Both the position numbers and the translations under genes were made by a program. DNA of 64,000 nt, taken from positions 2,356,001 through 2,420,000 of the forward strand of contig NZ_CP067041.1 in NCBI RefSeq assembly GCF_016599855.1. Reading direction: 5' to 3'. Shown here piece by piece: positions 16,177 to 25,301 of the stretch. This stretch comes from Bradyrhizobium diazoefficiens (GTDB lineage Bacteria > Pseudomonadota > Alphaproteobacteria > Rhizobiales > Xanthobacteraceae). The notes under the pieces were generated by a model that searched no databases, was not told the DNA's origin, and saw nothing but the letters and a program-made list of their open reading frames with translations. The first letter of the stretch is position 1. The number at the start of each line of letters is the position of its first letter.

Positions 16177-17196
16177 ATGCTGGATTTCACTTCAGATATC
16201 GTCGATGACACGCAGTCGTCGCGAACGAGAGCCTCTGCTTCGGTCGATGACCGGGCCTTGCTGGATGCGTATTCCAACGCCGTAATCGATGTGACGGACC
16301 GCGTCGGTCCGGCCGTCGTGCGTGTCGAGACCGGGCCAAAAGCGCCGAACGGCCGCGAGCGCAGCGGGCTCGGCTCCGGCATCGTGATCTCGCCGGACGG
16401 TCTCGTCCTCACTAACAGCCATGTGGTCGGCGCGTCCAAGGAGATCCGGCTGCGGGATGTCGAGGGCCATGTCGGCGACGCCCGGGTGCTCGGTGTCGAT
16501 CCCGACACCGACCTCGCGCTGTTGCGCGCCAACGGCGTGCGCGACTTGCCCTATGCCGCGCTTGGCAATTCCAAAAGCCTGCGGCGTGGCCAGCTCGTGA
16601 TCGCGATCGGCAATCCTCTCGGCTTCGAGTCGACAGTGACCGCCGGTGTTGTCTCGGCGCTCGGGCGCTCGATCCGCTCGATCAGCGGGCGTACCATTGA
16701 GGACGTGATCCAGACCGATGCCGCGCTCAATCCGGGCAATTCCGGCGGACCGCTGGTGTCGTCGAATGCCGAGGTGATCGGCATCAACACGGCCATCATC
16801 AACGGCGCGCAAGGTATCTGCTTCGCGGTCGCCAGCAACACCGCGCAATTCGTGCTGTCGGAGATCATCCGCCATGGCTATGTCCGCCGCGCCTATATCG
16901 GCGTTGCCGGACAGACCGCGCCGGTCCCGCGGCGGCATGCGGTATTTGCTGGCGTCGAGAACAAGATGGGTGCGCTGCTCGCGCAGATCGAGCCGGACGG
17001 ACCAGCGGCGAAGGCTGGCCTGTTGCCTGGCGATATCGTCATCAAGCTCGACGGCGTCGAGATCAATGGTGTCGACGACCTCATCCGCGTGCTCGACCGC
17101 GACCGGATCGGCCGGCGGCTCGCCATGGACGTGCTGCGGCTCGGCCGGCTGCGGGCGATCGATATCGATCCCGTCGAGCGCAAGCCGCAGCGCTAG
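16177..17196 (+). CDS. HtrA/DegP-like S1C serine protease with one PDZ domain, no visible signal peptide
   Basis: 339 residues. The trypsin-like domain has catalytic His82 (LTNSHVVG), Asp112 (DTDLALL) and Ser189 (NPGNSGGPL), so it should be active. One PDZ domain follows at about residues 235-325, with AKAGLLPGDIVIKLDGVEI. HtrA proteins normally degrade misfolded periplasmic proteins, but the first 40 residues here are polar and contain no hydrophobic segment, so a cytoplasmic site is predicted from what is seen. A possible heat-shock-type promoter precedes it. Confidence 0.88.
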   Translation: MLDFTSDIVDDTQSSRTRASASVDDRALLDAYSNAVIDVTDRVGPAVVRVETGPKAPNGRERSGLGSGIVISPDGLVLTNSHVVGASKEIRLRDVEGHVGDARVLGVDPDTDLALLRANGVRDLPYAALGNSKSLRRGQLVIAIGNPLGFESTVTAGVVSALGRSIRSISGRTIEDVIQTDAALNPGNSGGPLVSSNAEVIGINTAIINGAQGICFAVASNTAQFVLSEIIRHGYVRRAYIGVAGQTAPVPRRHAVFAGVENKMGALLAQIEPDGPAAKAGLLPGDIVIKLDGVEINGVDDLIRVLDRDRIGRRLAMDVLRLGRLRAIDIDPVERKPQR

Positions 17197-17255
17197 CGCG
17201 GCACGGGCGAGGCGGGGTATGACGGTGTCATGCCTCGCTTCCGGACCTTTGCCGC

Positions 17256-18977
17256 ATGATGCCGGCGCATGAGACCTACGACGTCATTGTCATTGTCATC
17301 GGCGCCGGTGCCGGTGGCATGACGGCTGCGGCCGTTGCTGCCGCTGAAGGCCTGCGCGTGCTGGTGATCGAGAAGACCGACTATGTCGGCGGCACCACGG
17401 CCTGGTCCGGCGGTATGGTCTGGATTCCTGCCAATTCCAAGATGAAGGAAGCGGGGCTCTCCGACAGCGTCACGGATGCTGTTCGCTACTTGTCGAGCAC
17501 GGTGCCCGAGCCTGCCAATGCCGGCCTGCGCGCCGCCTTCCTTGCGCGCGGGCCGGAGGCCGTCGCCTATCTCGAAGCCAACACGGAAGTGCGCCTGCAG
17601 CCGGTGAAGGTCTATCCGGATTATTATCCGGAGCGGCTGGGTGCTACGTCAGGCGGGCGCGTGCTCGAACCGGTTGCGTTCGACGGCACGCGACTCGGCG
17701 GGGCTTTCGCTCGATTGCGGCCGCCCCTGCCGGAGTTCACGCTGTTCGGCGGGATGATGGTCAATCGTCTCGACATTCCGCATTTGCGCCGGGCCGGCAA
17801 ATCGCTGCGCTCCACTTTGCGGGCGGCGCGGCTGGTCTCTGAATACGCGCTGCAGCGGCTGCGTAACCCGCGTGGCACGACGCTGCATCTCGGCAATGCG
17901 CTTGCGGCGCGGCTCTATGCCTCTCTAATGGCGCGGCAGGTCGAGGTTCTCTTCAGCGCGGAGATCGAAGATCTGTCGATGCAGGGTGATCGCGTCAGCG
18001 GCGTGGTCATCCGCCACGGCTCGCGCGATCGTCCGATCGCCGCGCGCCGCGGCGGGGTACTGGCGACGGGCGGCTTCTCGCACGATGCCATATTGCGCAA
18101 ATGCTTCTTCCCGGCGGCGGCTGGTTCGGTCTCGGCGACCCACATCTCCGGCACCGGCGATGGGCTCCGTCTTGCGACCGCACACGGCGCCGCGCTCAAC
18201 AAGGAGGCGACCAGCCCGGCCTATTGGGTGCCGGCCTCGCTGTTCCGCCGCGCTGACGGCAGCCGCGGCGTGTTCCCCCATACTGTGACCGACCGGGCCA
18301 AGCCCGGCGTGATCGCGGTCAATGCAGCCAGCCGGCGCTTCGTCAACGAGGCGCTGTCGTACCACGAGTTCGTGCTCGCGATGCTGCGCGACGGCAATGG
18401 CGAGCCGGACGGGCCCTTCTATCTCGTCTGCGATCGCCAGTTCCTGTGGGCTTACGGTCTCGGCCGCATCAAGCCCTTTACGCGCAATATCCGGCGCTAC
18501 GTGGCCAGCGGTGAGTTGATCGAGGCTCCAGACATCGCACAATTGGCGGCGAAGATCGGCATCAAGCCATCCACGCTCACGGCGACGATCGCGAGCTACA
18601 ATTCCGATGCGAAGGAGGGTCGCGATCCCGAATTCGGCCGCGGCAGCACCATCTACCAACGGCACCTAGGCGATGCCGCTCACAAGCCCAACCCGTGCGT
18701 CGCACCGATCCTCCGCGCTCCGTTCTTCGCGATGCGAATTTATCCGGCCGATCTCGGCACCGCCATCGGCATGAAAGTCGATGCGCAGGCCCGGGTGCTG
18801 CGCGAGGACGGCTCGCCGATCGCGGGACTCTATGCCTGCGGCAACGACATGGGCTCGATCATGAACGGGAATTATCCGGGCCCGGGCATCACGCTCGCGC
18901 CGGCGCTGACGTTCGGGTATATCGTGGGGCGGCATCTGGCGGAGAGTGGTGCAGCGACGATGCCGGGCGCCGCGTGA
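17256..18977 (+). CDS. FAD-dependent oxidoreductase of the fumarate reductase / 3-ketosteroid dehydrogenase-like family
   Basis: 573 residues. The dinucleotide motif IGAGAGGMTAAAVAAAEGLRV and VGGTTAWSGGMVWIP mark the flavoprotein domain, and GVLATGGFSHD, FVNEALSYHEF and NGNYPGPGITLAPALTFGYI complete the KstD/fumarate-reductase pattern. The start ATG 17256 has no strong ribosome-binding site; ATG 17259 is nearly equivalent. Beta strand 1 reads DVIVIVIGAG because of a GTCATT tandem duplication, two residues longer than usual. The substrate is unknown; steroid or other enone oxidation is one option. No steroid-catabolism genes are adjacent. Confidence 0.85.
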   Translation: MMPAHETYDVIVIVIGAGAGGMTAAAVAAAEGLRVLVIEKTDYVGGTTAWSGGMVWIPANSKMKEAGLSDSVTDAVRYLSSTVPEPANAGLRAAFLARGPEAVAYLEANTEVRLQPVKVYPDYYPERLGATSGGRVLEPVAFDGTRLGGAFARLRPPLPEFTLFGGMMVNRLDIPHLRRAGKSLRSTLRAARLVSEYALQRLRNPRGTTLHLGNALAARLYASLMARQVEVLFSAEIEDLSMQGDRVSGVVIRHGSRDRPIAARRGGVLATGGFSHDAILRKCFFPAAAGSVSATHISGTGDGLRLATAHGAALNKEATSPAYWVPASLFRRADGSRGVFPHTVTDRAKPGVIAVNAASRRFVNEALSYHEFVLAMLRDGNGEPDGPFYLVCDRQFLWAYGLGRIKPFTRNIRRYVASGELIEAPDIAQLAAKIGIKPSTLTATIASYNSDAKEGRDPEFGRGSTIYQRHLGDAAHKPNPCVAPILRAPFFAMRIYPADLGTAIGMKVDAQARVLREDGSPIAGLYACGNDMGSIMNGNYPGPGITLAPALTFGYIVGRHLAESGAATMPGAA

Positions 18978-19122
18978 GCGCGTGGCCTGCCGCTCATCCT
19001 TTGAGCAAATGCACGTTGCGAGGCCCTCGCACAGGGAATAAGCAGCCGCCGATCACCTACGTAACCTCCTGACTAATCAGCAAATTCTTCGGCCGCCGAC
19101 GCCCCGCCGCAATTGTACACAA

Positions 19123-19138
19123 TGGCATGACGCTTGCA
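19123..19138 (+). promoter_or_regulatory. Predicted sigma-54 (RpoN) promoter of the isochorismatase-fold gene
   Basis: TGGCATGACGCTTGCA matches the -24/-12 consensus TGGCACG-N4-TTGCA with a single mismatch and the invariant GG-N10-GC spacing. It lies 40 bases before ATG 19179, giving a leader of about 30 bases. No clear NtrC-type enhancer site was found upstream by eye. Confidence 0.65.
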
Positions 19139-19178
19139 GAATTCCTGGCAAAGAGAGTTCTCGCGAGGGGCGGGCGAC

Positions 19179-19883
19179 ATGTTGAATTCGAGCAAGCCGA
19201 CACTGGGCGTCATCCGCGCCGAGCCCGAGCCGATCGAGCTCGACTGGTCGACCACCGCGCTTATCATTATCGACATGCAGCGCGATTTTCTCGAGCCCGG
19301 CGGCTTCGGTGAAACGCTCGGCAATGACGTGAGTCAGCTCGCACGCGCGGTGAAGCCGATCGGTGCGGTGCTGAAAGCCGCTCGCGACACCGGCATGCTT
19401 GTGATCCATACCCGTGAGGGCCATCTGCCTGACCTTTCCGATGCGCCGCCGGCGAAAATCGAGCGCGGCGCGCCGTCGTTGCGCATCGGCGATCCCGGCC
19501 CGATGGGTCGCATTCTCATTCGTGGCGAAGCCGGCCATGACATTATTCCCGAGCTCTATCCGCTCGACAGCGAGGTCGTGATCGACAAGCCCGGCAAGGG
19601 CGCGTTCTATGCCACCGAGCTCACCGACGTGCTGGAGAAATACGGCATCGAGAATCTGCTGGTGTGCGGCGTCACCACCGAAGTGTGCGTCAACACCACC
19701 GTGCGCGAGGCCAATGACCGCGGCTATCGCTGCGTCGTCATCTCGGACGGCTGCGCGTCCTACTTTCCCGAGTTTCACGAGATGGGCCTGAAAATGATCA
19801 AGGCCCAAGGCGGCATCTTCGGCTGGGTTGCGGATTCAGCTGCTATCCTGGAGGCAATGAGGGTTTCGGCCGCAGAGGGGTAG
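19179..19883 (+). CDS. Isochorismatase-fold cysteine hydrolase, biuret amidohydrolase-like
   Basis: 234 residues from ATG 19179 (GAGGGG upstream); the earlier ATG 19134 would place the start over the promoter. The catalytic triad is Asp32 (IIIDMQRDF), Lys137 ([10 protein letters not shown]) and Cys170 (TTEVCVNTT). [27 protein letters not shown] and DIIPELYP match the pattern I recall for rhizobial biuret amidohydrolase (BiuH), with the same spacing between catalytic residues and the same length. It may therefore split biuret to allophanate and ammonia, which agrees with a sigma-54 promoter. A related ureidoacrylate hydrolase remains possible. No allophanate hydrolase gene is adjacent. Confidence 0.8.
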   Translation: MLNSSKPTLGVIRAEPEPIELDWSTTALIIIDMQRDFLEPGGFGETLGNDVSQLARAVKPIGAVLKAARDTGMLVIHTREGHLPDLSDAPPAKIERGAPSLRIGDPGPMGRILIRGEAGHDIIPELYPLDSEVVIDKPGKGAFYATELTDVLEKYGIENLLVCGVTTEVCVNTTVREANDRGYRCVVISDGCASYFPEFHEMGLKMIKAQGGIFGWVADSAAILEAMRVSAAEG

Positions 19884-20035
19884 TATCGTGAGCAAATTGA
19901 CGGGAATGGCTGGCAACTCGGGGTTCAGGTCGGCCCTTTAAGATTGGTACCTGGAACGCGTTCTTGGCTTCGGCGCCAACATCCTCGCAACATGACACGA
20001 ATGGCGGCCGGCTGGTGGCCGTCCGGGATGGTTCT

Positions 20036-21781
20036 TTATGGGGTGGATCCCTTGCAGACGTAGCTCGCGGCGGCCGCCTTGTCGCCGTCGACATAATGCG
20101 GGTAGTTCGGGTAGCGGCACATCGGCCGGGCTGCCCTGAGGGCGAAGGGCGGCGCAGTTTCCTTCGATGTTTGGAGTAGCGCGTCGGCCGGTGCGATACC
20201 CTCGCTGGCCCAGCGGTCGAGCGGTTCGAGCAGGTCGACCATGGTCGGGATCGCGGAACCGTCGAGCACGCTCGTGCCGTGTCCGGTATGGGTCGAGCCG
20301 GGCGAGACGTAGAGCCGAGCCAATGCATCGACTGTCAACTGGCCTAGCCGTGCCACGACCGATTGGAAATAGTTGATTCCGGCGAGCGGGCTTTGGGCGA
20401 GATCTGCCATGTTCTCGCGCAGGATCAGCTTGCCGCCATGGGCGAAGAAGGCCGATAGATCCGGATTGGTGGAGTCGAGGATATTCGAGACCTCCTCGAG
20501 GCGAGCCCGGAAGTTCTCCGGGCGATAGGTGTGCACCGTGAACTTGTCATCGCGCGTGACGATGAAGCGTATCGCATTCGCGGCGTAAAGCCATTGCTGC
20601 GACACCGTCGCGACATCGATTGTCTCCGTCGGTGCCGCCGTGCCCATCACCCAGCGCGTGATAGTCATCCGCTGCGGGTCCGGCGTGATCTCGTTGCCAT
20701 AAAGCCATTGGGGATAGCTCGTGATGCCATTCGCCATCGGGAACGGGAAGGGATGTGGTGCATGCACCGTCTGCACGGCGGCGATCTGCGCGTCCGACAA
20801 GCAGCTATCGCCTGTGTCGGCGCCACCTTGGCAGCGCAGCCCCTGCAGGTTCACCTTCGACTGACAGGCGAGATAGTTGCTGATGATGCCATCGCGAAGG
20901 CCATCGAGCTCGTCACAGGCATTGGCAACGAATTTCGCCAGCGTCTCGCTTTTGGCCGGGCTGAGCCAGCCACCGTCGAATTGCGGCAGGTTGTTGGGGA
21001 TGTAGGACTGGAACAGCATCGAGAGCTGCACCACCGGCACCACGCTGACGATCCCATCGTAATCGGCCGGGAATCGCTGTGCCATGGTGAGGCCCTCGCG
21101 GCCGCCCTCCGACCCACCGAAATAGTAGACCCGAGACGGCCGCTTGCGATAAAGCGCATCGACGAGCGCGACGGCGACATCGCGGACCTTCTTATAGGAC
21201 GCATAGCCGTAATTGGTCAGCATCTCGTCGTTGAGGCCGAACTGGCCGATGCGATCGGGCGCAAAGCTCGCGGTCTGATGGCCAGAGTCAGTGCCAAGCG
21301 TGGCATAGCCGCGCGTCACGGGCAGAGCGTCATCGGGGGCAGCATCGCGCAAAGGCGCAAGACCACTCACCAGCGTGCCGTTGTACCCGCCGCCGCCATA
21401 TTGCAGCAGCTTGCCATTCCATGCTGCGGGCAGATTGAGCTGAAAGTTGATCAGTTGCGCGGCCGGATCGACTGGCGCAATGGTGCCTACCACCTTGCAG
21501 AAATCCGGCGTCGCCGGAGACGTCGCCTTAGCCGGGGTCGCGGGTGTGAAACTTGCCGACGTGACAGTAGCTTCACCGCTGGGCAGCCCGATCAGTTGGG
21601 CCGGGATCTTCAGTCCGGCAAGCCGCGCGCAATCGCTCGGGAATGCCGCCTCGGCTGCCGCGGATCCGCCGGTGGTCGGCACCATCGCGCAAAGGGCAAG
21701 CCCGGCGGCCGCCCTGCGCCACATCGCGAAGCTTTGCTGCGAATGATCGGCCCTGCCGGTGTCTTGCGTCTCAGCCTTCAT
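20036..21781 (-). CDS. Secreted tannase/feruloyl esterase family protein lacking the CS-D-HC disulfide
   Basis: 581 residues, with a signal peptide after residue 20 (WRRAAAGLALCAMVPTTGG). The fold is recognised from LNLPAAWNGKLLQYGGGGYNG, TRGYATLGTDSGHQ, GGSEGGREGLTMAQRFPADYDGI and the Asp of NMADLA near the C-terminus. The nucleophile is Ser224. Family members carry Cys before that Ser and after the catalytic His; here they are Gly223 and Thr (STHTGHG), so both partners of the disulfide are missing together. It should hydrolyse aromatic esters in the periplasm. It is the last gene of the ABC-importer operon, 60 bases after the permease. Confidence 0.85.
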   Translation of the reverse strand: MKAETQDTGRADHSQQSFAMWRRAAAGLALCAMVPTTGGSAAAEAAFPSDCARLAGLKIPAQLIGLPSGEATVTSASFTPATPAKATSPATPDFCKVVGTIAPVDPAAQLINFQLNLPAAWNGKLLQYGGGGYNGTLVSGLAPLRDAAPDDALPVTRGYATLGTDSGHQTASFAPDRIGQFGLNDEMLTNYGYASYKKVRDVAVALVDALYRKRPSRVYYFGGSEGGREGLTMAQRFPADYDGIVSVVPVVQLSMLFQSYIPNNLPQFDGGWLSPAKSETLAKFVANACDELDGLRDGIISNYLACQSKVNLQGLRCQGGADTGDSCLSDAQIAAVQTVHAPHPFPFPMANGITSYPQWLYGNEITPDPQRMTITRWVMGTAAPTETIDVATVSQQWLYAANAIRFIVTRDDKFTVHTYRPENFRARLEEVSNILDSTNPDLSAFFAHGGKLILRENMADLAQSPLAGINYFQSVVARLGQLTVDALARLYVSPGSTHTGHGTSVLDGSAIPTMVDLLEPLDRWASEGIAPADALLQTSKETAPPFALRAARPMCRYPNYPHYVDGDKAAAASYVCKGSTP

Positions 21782-21841
21782 TGTTCCTGTTCCGGATGTT
21801 TGGAGCGGACCGCGTGCATGATCTATGACGTCGAGAAGTGC

Positions 21842-22681
21842 TTACCCGCCCTTGACGGCTCCCGCCGTCAGTCCGGCGACGATCTGTCGTTGCGCGAATA
21901 CCGTCAGCAGCAGCACCGGGAGGGTGACGATCAGTGCCGCGGCAGCGAGCGGGCCCCAGCTCAGCTGGTCGAACGAGATCATGTTGTAGACGGCGACGGG
22001 CAGGGTGCGGGTCTCGCGTCCGGCCAGCACGATGCCGAACACAAAATTATTCCAGGAGAAGATCACCGCCAGGATGAAGGCAACGGCGATGCCGGGCCTG
22101 GCGATCGGCAGCGCGACATGACGAAACACCTGCCAGCGCGAGGCCCCGTCGATCAGTGCGGCTTCCTCCAGCTCCAGCGGCGTGGTCTCGAAATAGCCGA
22201 TCATGATCCAGATCACGATCGGCACCGTCACGACGAGATGAATGATGATCTGCGGCACCAGCGTGCCGAGCAGGCCGAGCCACTGGAACAACAGGAACAG
22301 CGGGATCAAATAGGATAGGCCGGGCGTGATGCGGGCGATCAGGATCACGATCGCGGATTTATGCGCGGCCATGCGCGCGATGCCGTAGCCGGCGGGGACG
22401 CCGACGATCAGCGCCAGCGCAGTGGCGCTGCCGGTGACGATCAGGCTGTTGATGAAATAGGTCACGAAGCGGTTGGAAGCAAACACGTCGGCATAGTTCT
22501 TCCAGGCGAAATGCTCGGGGATAAACACCGGCGGGTAGGAGGCGTTGTCGATCTCGAATTTGAGCGAGAGCGACACCATCCAGAGGAAAAACAGGATTGC
22601 CGGCGACACGATGACGAGCACCGCGAACCACAGGCTGATCTTACCGATAATTTGACGTGCGTTGATTCGACTTGGGGTCAT
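21842..22681 (-). CDS. Carbohydrate-type ABC transporter permease (MalG family)
   Basis: 279 residues from ATG 22681, which overlaps the stop of the other permease gene (ATGA). Six transmembrane helices are visible. The EAA loop that docks the ATPase reads EEAALIDGASRWQVFRHVAL, with the Gly conserved. It belongs to the CUT1-type inner-membrane proteins. It pairs with the permease upstream and the binding protein before it. The ATPase gene is missing from the operon. Confidence 0.93.
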   Translation of the reverse strand: MTPSRINARQIIGKISLWFAVLVIVSPAILFFLWMVSLSLKFEIDNASYPPVFIPEHFAWKNYADVFASNRFVTYFINSLIVTGSATALALIVGVPAGYGIARMAAHKSAIVILIARITPGLSYLIPLFLLFQWLGLLGTLVPQIIIHLVVTVPIVIWIMIGYFETTPLELEEAALIDGASRWQVFRHVALPIARPGIAVAFILAVIFSWNNFVFGIVLAGRETRTLPVAVYNMISFDQLSWGPLAAAALIVTLPVLLLTVFAQRQIVAGLTAGAVKGG

Positions 22682-23616
22682 GCGCCGCTCGCGATCTCCG
22701 TCCACAGCATACGTTGGCGGGCGTAGAGCGTCACCGCCGCGAGCAGGACAATCAGCAGGAAAAACACGACTGCAATTGCCGAGCCGTAGCCGAGGTCGTA
22801 GTAGGAGAAAGCGACGCTGTAGAGATAGATGTTGATCGTCTCCGACGCCGAGCCGGGCCCTCCTTGCGTGATCGCAAAGATGATGTCGAAGCTCTTTACC
22901 GCGTCGATCATGCGGATCATGCCGGCGATGAACAGGAACGGCATGATCAGCGGCAGGGTGATGAAGCGGAACACCTGCCACAGGCTGGCGCCGTCGATCT
23001 GCGCGCTTTCATACGGCTCGGTCGGGATCGCCGCGAGGCCGCCGAGCACAATCAGCATCACCAATGGCGTCCATTGCCAGGTCTCGACGAGCACCAGCGA
23101 GGGAATGACCGTTGCCGGATGAAACACCCAGAGCTGCGCAGGGATCCCGACCAGCGACAGCAGATAGTTCAGCACGCCCAGTTGCGGGTGGAACATCATG
23201 GTCCACACCAGCGCGATGGCCACTGGCGTTGCCATCATCGGCATGATGAAGATGCCGCGCAAAAAGCCGCGGGCGGCGAACTTCTGGTGAAACACCACGG
23301 CTGCGAATGTGCCGAACACGAGCGGCAACAGCACCGACAGCACGGTGTAGACCAGCGTATGTCCGATCGCCTCGATGAAGCGGGGATCGGTTGTCAGTCG
23401 CAGATAGTTGGAGAAGCCGACGAAGGTGGTCGGCGAGCCGACCTTCCACTCGTTCAGGCTCATCCAGATGGTGAACACCCACGGGAAGATGATGATCGCG
23501 AGCACGACGACCAGCGCCGGCACTACGAACGGCCAATAGGACGGCGGCCGCAGTTCCTTCTCCGGCGCGGCATCAGACTGTGCCGCGCCCGGAGTCGATT
23601 GTGTCAACGCACTCAC
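22678..23616 (-). CDS. Carbohydrate-type ABC transporter permease (MalF family)
   Basis: 312 residues starting at GTG 23616, where GTGA overlaps the stop of the binding-protein gene. After a short polar N-terminus there are six to seven transmembrane helices (SYWPFVVPALVVVLAIIIF onward). The EAA loop reads ESAQIDGASLWQVFRFITLP. It forms the permease heterodimer with the next gene. Confidence 0.92.
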   Translation of the reverse strand: MSALTQSTPGAAQSDAAPEKELRPPSYWPFVVPALVVVLAIIIFPWVFTIWMSLNEWKVGSPTTFVGFSNYLRLTTDPRFIEAIGHTLVYTVLSVLLPLVFGTFAAVVFHQKFAARGFLRGIFIMPMMATPVAIALVWTMMFHPQLGVLNYLLSLVGIPAQLWVFHPATVIPSLVLVETWQWTPLVMLIVLGGLAAIPTEPYESAQIDGASLWQVFRFITLPLIMPFLFIAGMIRMIDAVKSFDIIFAITQGGPGSASETINIYLYSVAFSYYDLGYGSAIAVVFFLLIVLLAAVTLYARQRMLWTEIASGA

Positions 23617-24938
23617 GCCTTTTCGCTGCGCTCCAGGATCGGCCGGTACTGATCGTTGGCCTTCTTCAGCTCCGTGGCGGGATCGGCCCCTGATAGTGTC
23701 GCGGTGAGCGCCGCGCCGACGATATCGCGGAATTCGGCGACCGGGATCACGACGGGAAGCCCGAGCTTGCTGATCTTGCCGGAATCGATCACTGACTGCA
23801 GCCACTCCTTGGGCATCTTGACGCCCTGCTGCACCTCGGGGTCGTTCAGAATCGAATTGCGGAACGGTACGCCGCCGCCGGCCTGCAACAGCCGCGCGCC
23901 TTGTTTCTTCGAGACGATCCATTGGCAGAGCAGATAGGCCGCTTCCTTGTTCTTGCTCGCGGCAGCAATGCCGACGCCGTCGCCATAGGTGGCCGAATAT
24001 TGCCCCTTCGGGCCGGCCGGCACGACGGTGTAGCCGACCTTGCCGACCACGCGCGACGCAGCGGGATCCTCAAGCGGCGGCGCCCAGCCGACACCATCGA
24101 TCCACATCGCCGATCGACCTTGCGTGAACGAGGCCATCGACTCCATCCAGTTGAAGCCGGCGACGCCGGGCGGGGCGACCTTCGTGAGCAGCGTCTGGTA
24201 GAGCTTCGTTGCCGCGATCGCTTCGGGTCCGTCGGTCAGGATGTTCCCCTTGGCATCGAGGAATTCGCCGCCATAGTCGAGGAAGAAATTTGTCCACAAC
24301 GTCATGTTGGCGTTGCGCAGGCCGCGTCCGACGAAGCCATAGATGCCTTCCTTCGGATCCGTGAGCTTTTCGGCAGCGGCGACCATTTCTTCGAGCGTCT
24401 TCGGGACTGCGACGCCCTTCTTCTGGAATAGCTCCTTATTGTAGTAGAGGATGAAATAGTCGACCGACCAGGGTAGCGACAGCATCTGGCCCTTGTCGTT
24501 CTTGGCGTATCGCAGCCCGGCGGCCGAGAAATCATTCTCGACGAGGTCGGGCGCCGTCAGCGTCGGGTCCTTCATGAAAGGCGTCATATCGGCGAGCCAG
24601 CCGGCCTTCTCGAATTGCCGCTTCTGCACGTGATAGCTGAGGTGAACGACATCGAAGCTCGGCCGGCCCGAGGTAAGCTCGATGACGCATTTCTGGCGCT
24701 GCTGTTGCTCGGGAATCTGCTCGGATTCGACCTGAATGCCGGTGAGCTCGGTAAACTCCTTGACGTATTTTTGCAGGTTGTCGCCGCGCGGGCCCTTGGC
24801 GAGGATGACCTCGAGCTTGGTGCCGGAATATTTCTTCCAGTTGACCTCGGCGTGCGCCGGAAATCCGGTGAGGCCAAGCGCGCCGGCGGCCGCAGTGCCG
24901 GCCAAGAGTTTGCGGCGCGAAATCTGAAGGTCAGCCAC
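23613..24938 (-). CDS. ABC transporter extracellular solute-binding protein (CUT1 type), Tat-like signal
   Basis: 441 residues from GTG 24938, with GGGAGG upstream. The N-terminus SRRKLLAGTAAAGALGLTG is a twin-arginine-type signal, unusual for a sugar-binding protein and suggesting folded export. The mature part is a family 1 solute-binding fold with FDVVHLSYHVQKRQFEKAGW, LPWSVDYFILYYNKELFQKKG and GRSAMWIDGVGWAPPLEDP. The ligand is not readable from sequence; the esterase in the operon hints at an aromatic ester, glycoside or its sugar product. It is the first gene of the operon. Confidence 0.9.
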   Translation of the reverse strand: MADLQISRRKLLAGTAAAGALGLTGFPAHAEVNWKKYSGTKLEVILAKGPRGDNLQKYVKEFTELTGIQVESEQIPEQQQRQKCVIELTSGRPSFDVVHLSYHVQKRQFEKAGWLADMTPFMKDPTLTAPDLVENDFSAAGLRYAKNDKGQMLSLPWSVDYFILYYNKELFQKKGVAVPKTLEEMVAAAEKLTDPKEGIYGFVGRGLRNANMTLWTNFFLDYGGEFLDAKGNILTDGPEAIAATKLYQTLLTKVAPPGVAGFNWMESMASFTQGRSAMWIDGVGWAPPLEDPAASRVVGKVGYTVVPAGPKGQYSATYGDGVGIAAASKNKEAAYLLCQWIVSKKQGARLLQAGGGVPFRNSILNDPEVQQGVKMPKEWLQSVIDSGKISKLGLPVVIPVAEFRDIVGAALTATLSGADPATELKKANDQYRPILERSEKA

Positions 24939-25301
24939 TGTATTCCTCCCTGTGACTCGATTTCTTTGGGGGGATACTAGCGTCCGTGCCGCGCCTGCCT
25001 AGCCCTAATCTACGTGAATCAAGGTCGTACGAGATTGAGCTGGTCCTCGCTCTGCATGAACAGTGAGCGATGACGGCCGAGAGCGCCAAGAGGCCGCCGC
25101 TTTCAGAAGGTAGAGACATTGCCTGTCGGTGTTATTAGCCCTTCCGCAGAAATCATGCCGGTGCCCAAATTGCGCCGCCTCCCTGAAACCTGGTGGTGCG
25201 GCCTGGGGCGACGGGGGCTCGAGGCGGGCGAACGGTTTGTCCAATTGTAGGGGTGCAAGACCGGGCCGCTTTGCTACAGTGGGTCGAAGCAAAGGAGTTC
25301 C
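24939..25301. other. Intergenic region between divergent ABC operon and radical SAM gene
   Basis: 363 bases. I see ribosome-binding sites for both flanking genes (GGGAGG on the minus strand near 24946, AAAGGAG before 25302) but no convincing gene, hairpin, riboswitch, EcfG box or sigma-54 promoter. Open frames through it lack start signals. No cobalamin riboswitch was recognised despite the B12-binding product downstream. Confidence 0.5.

Noticed and set aside
20531..22318. 595-residue plus-strand frame opposite the tannase and permease
   Set aside because: A shadow frame with low-complexity composition; the minus-strand genes have clear domains and overlaps.
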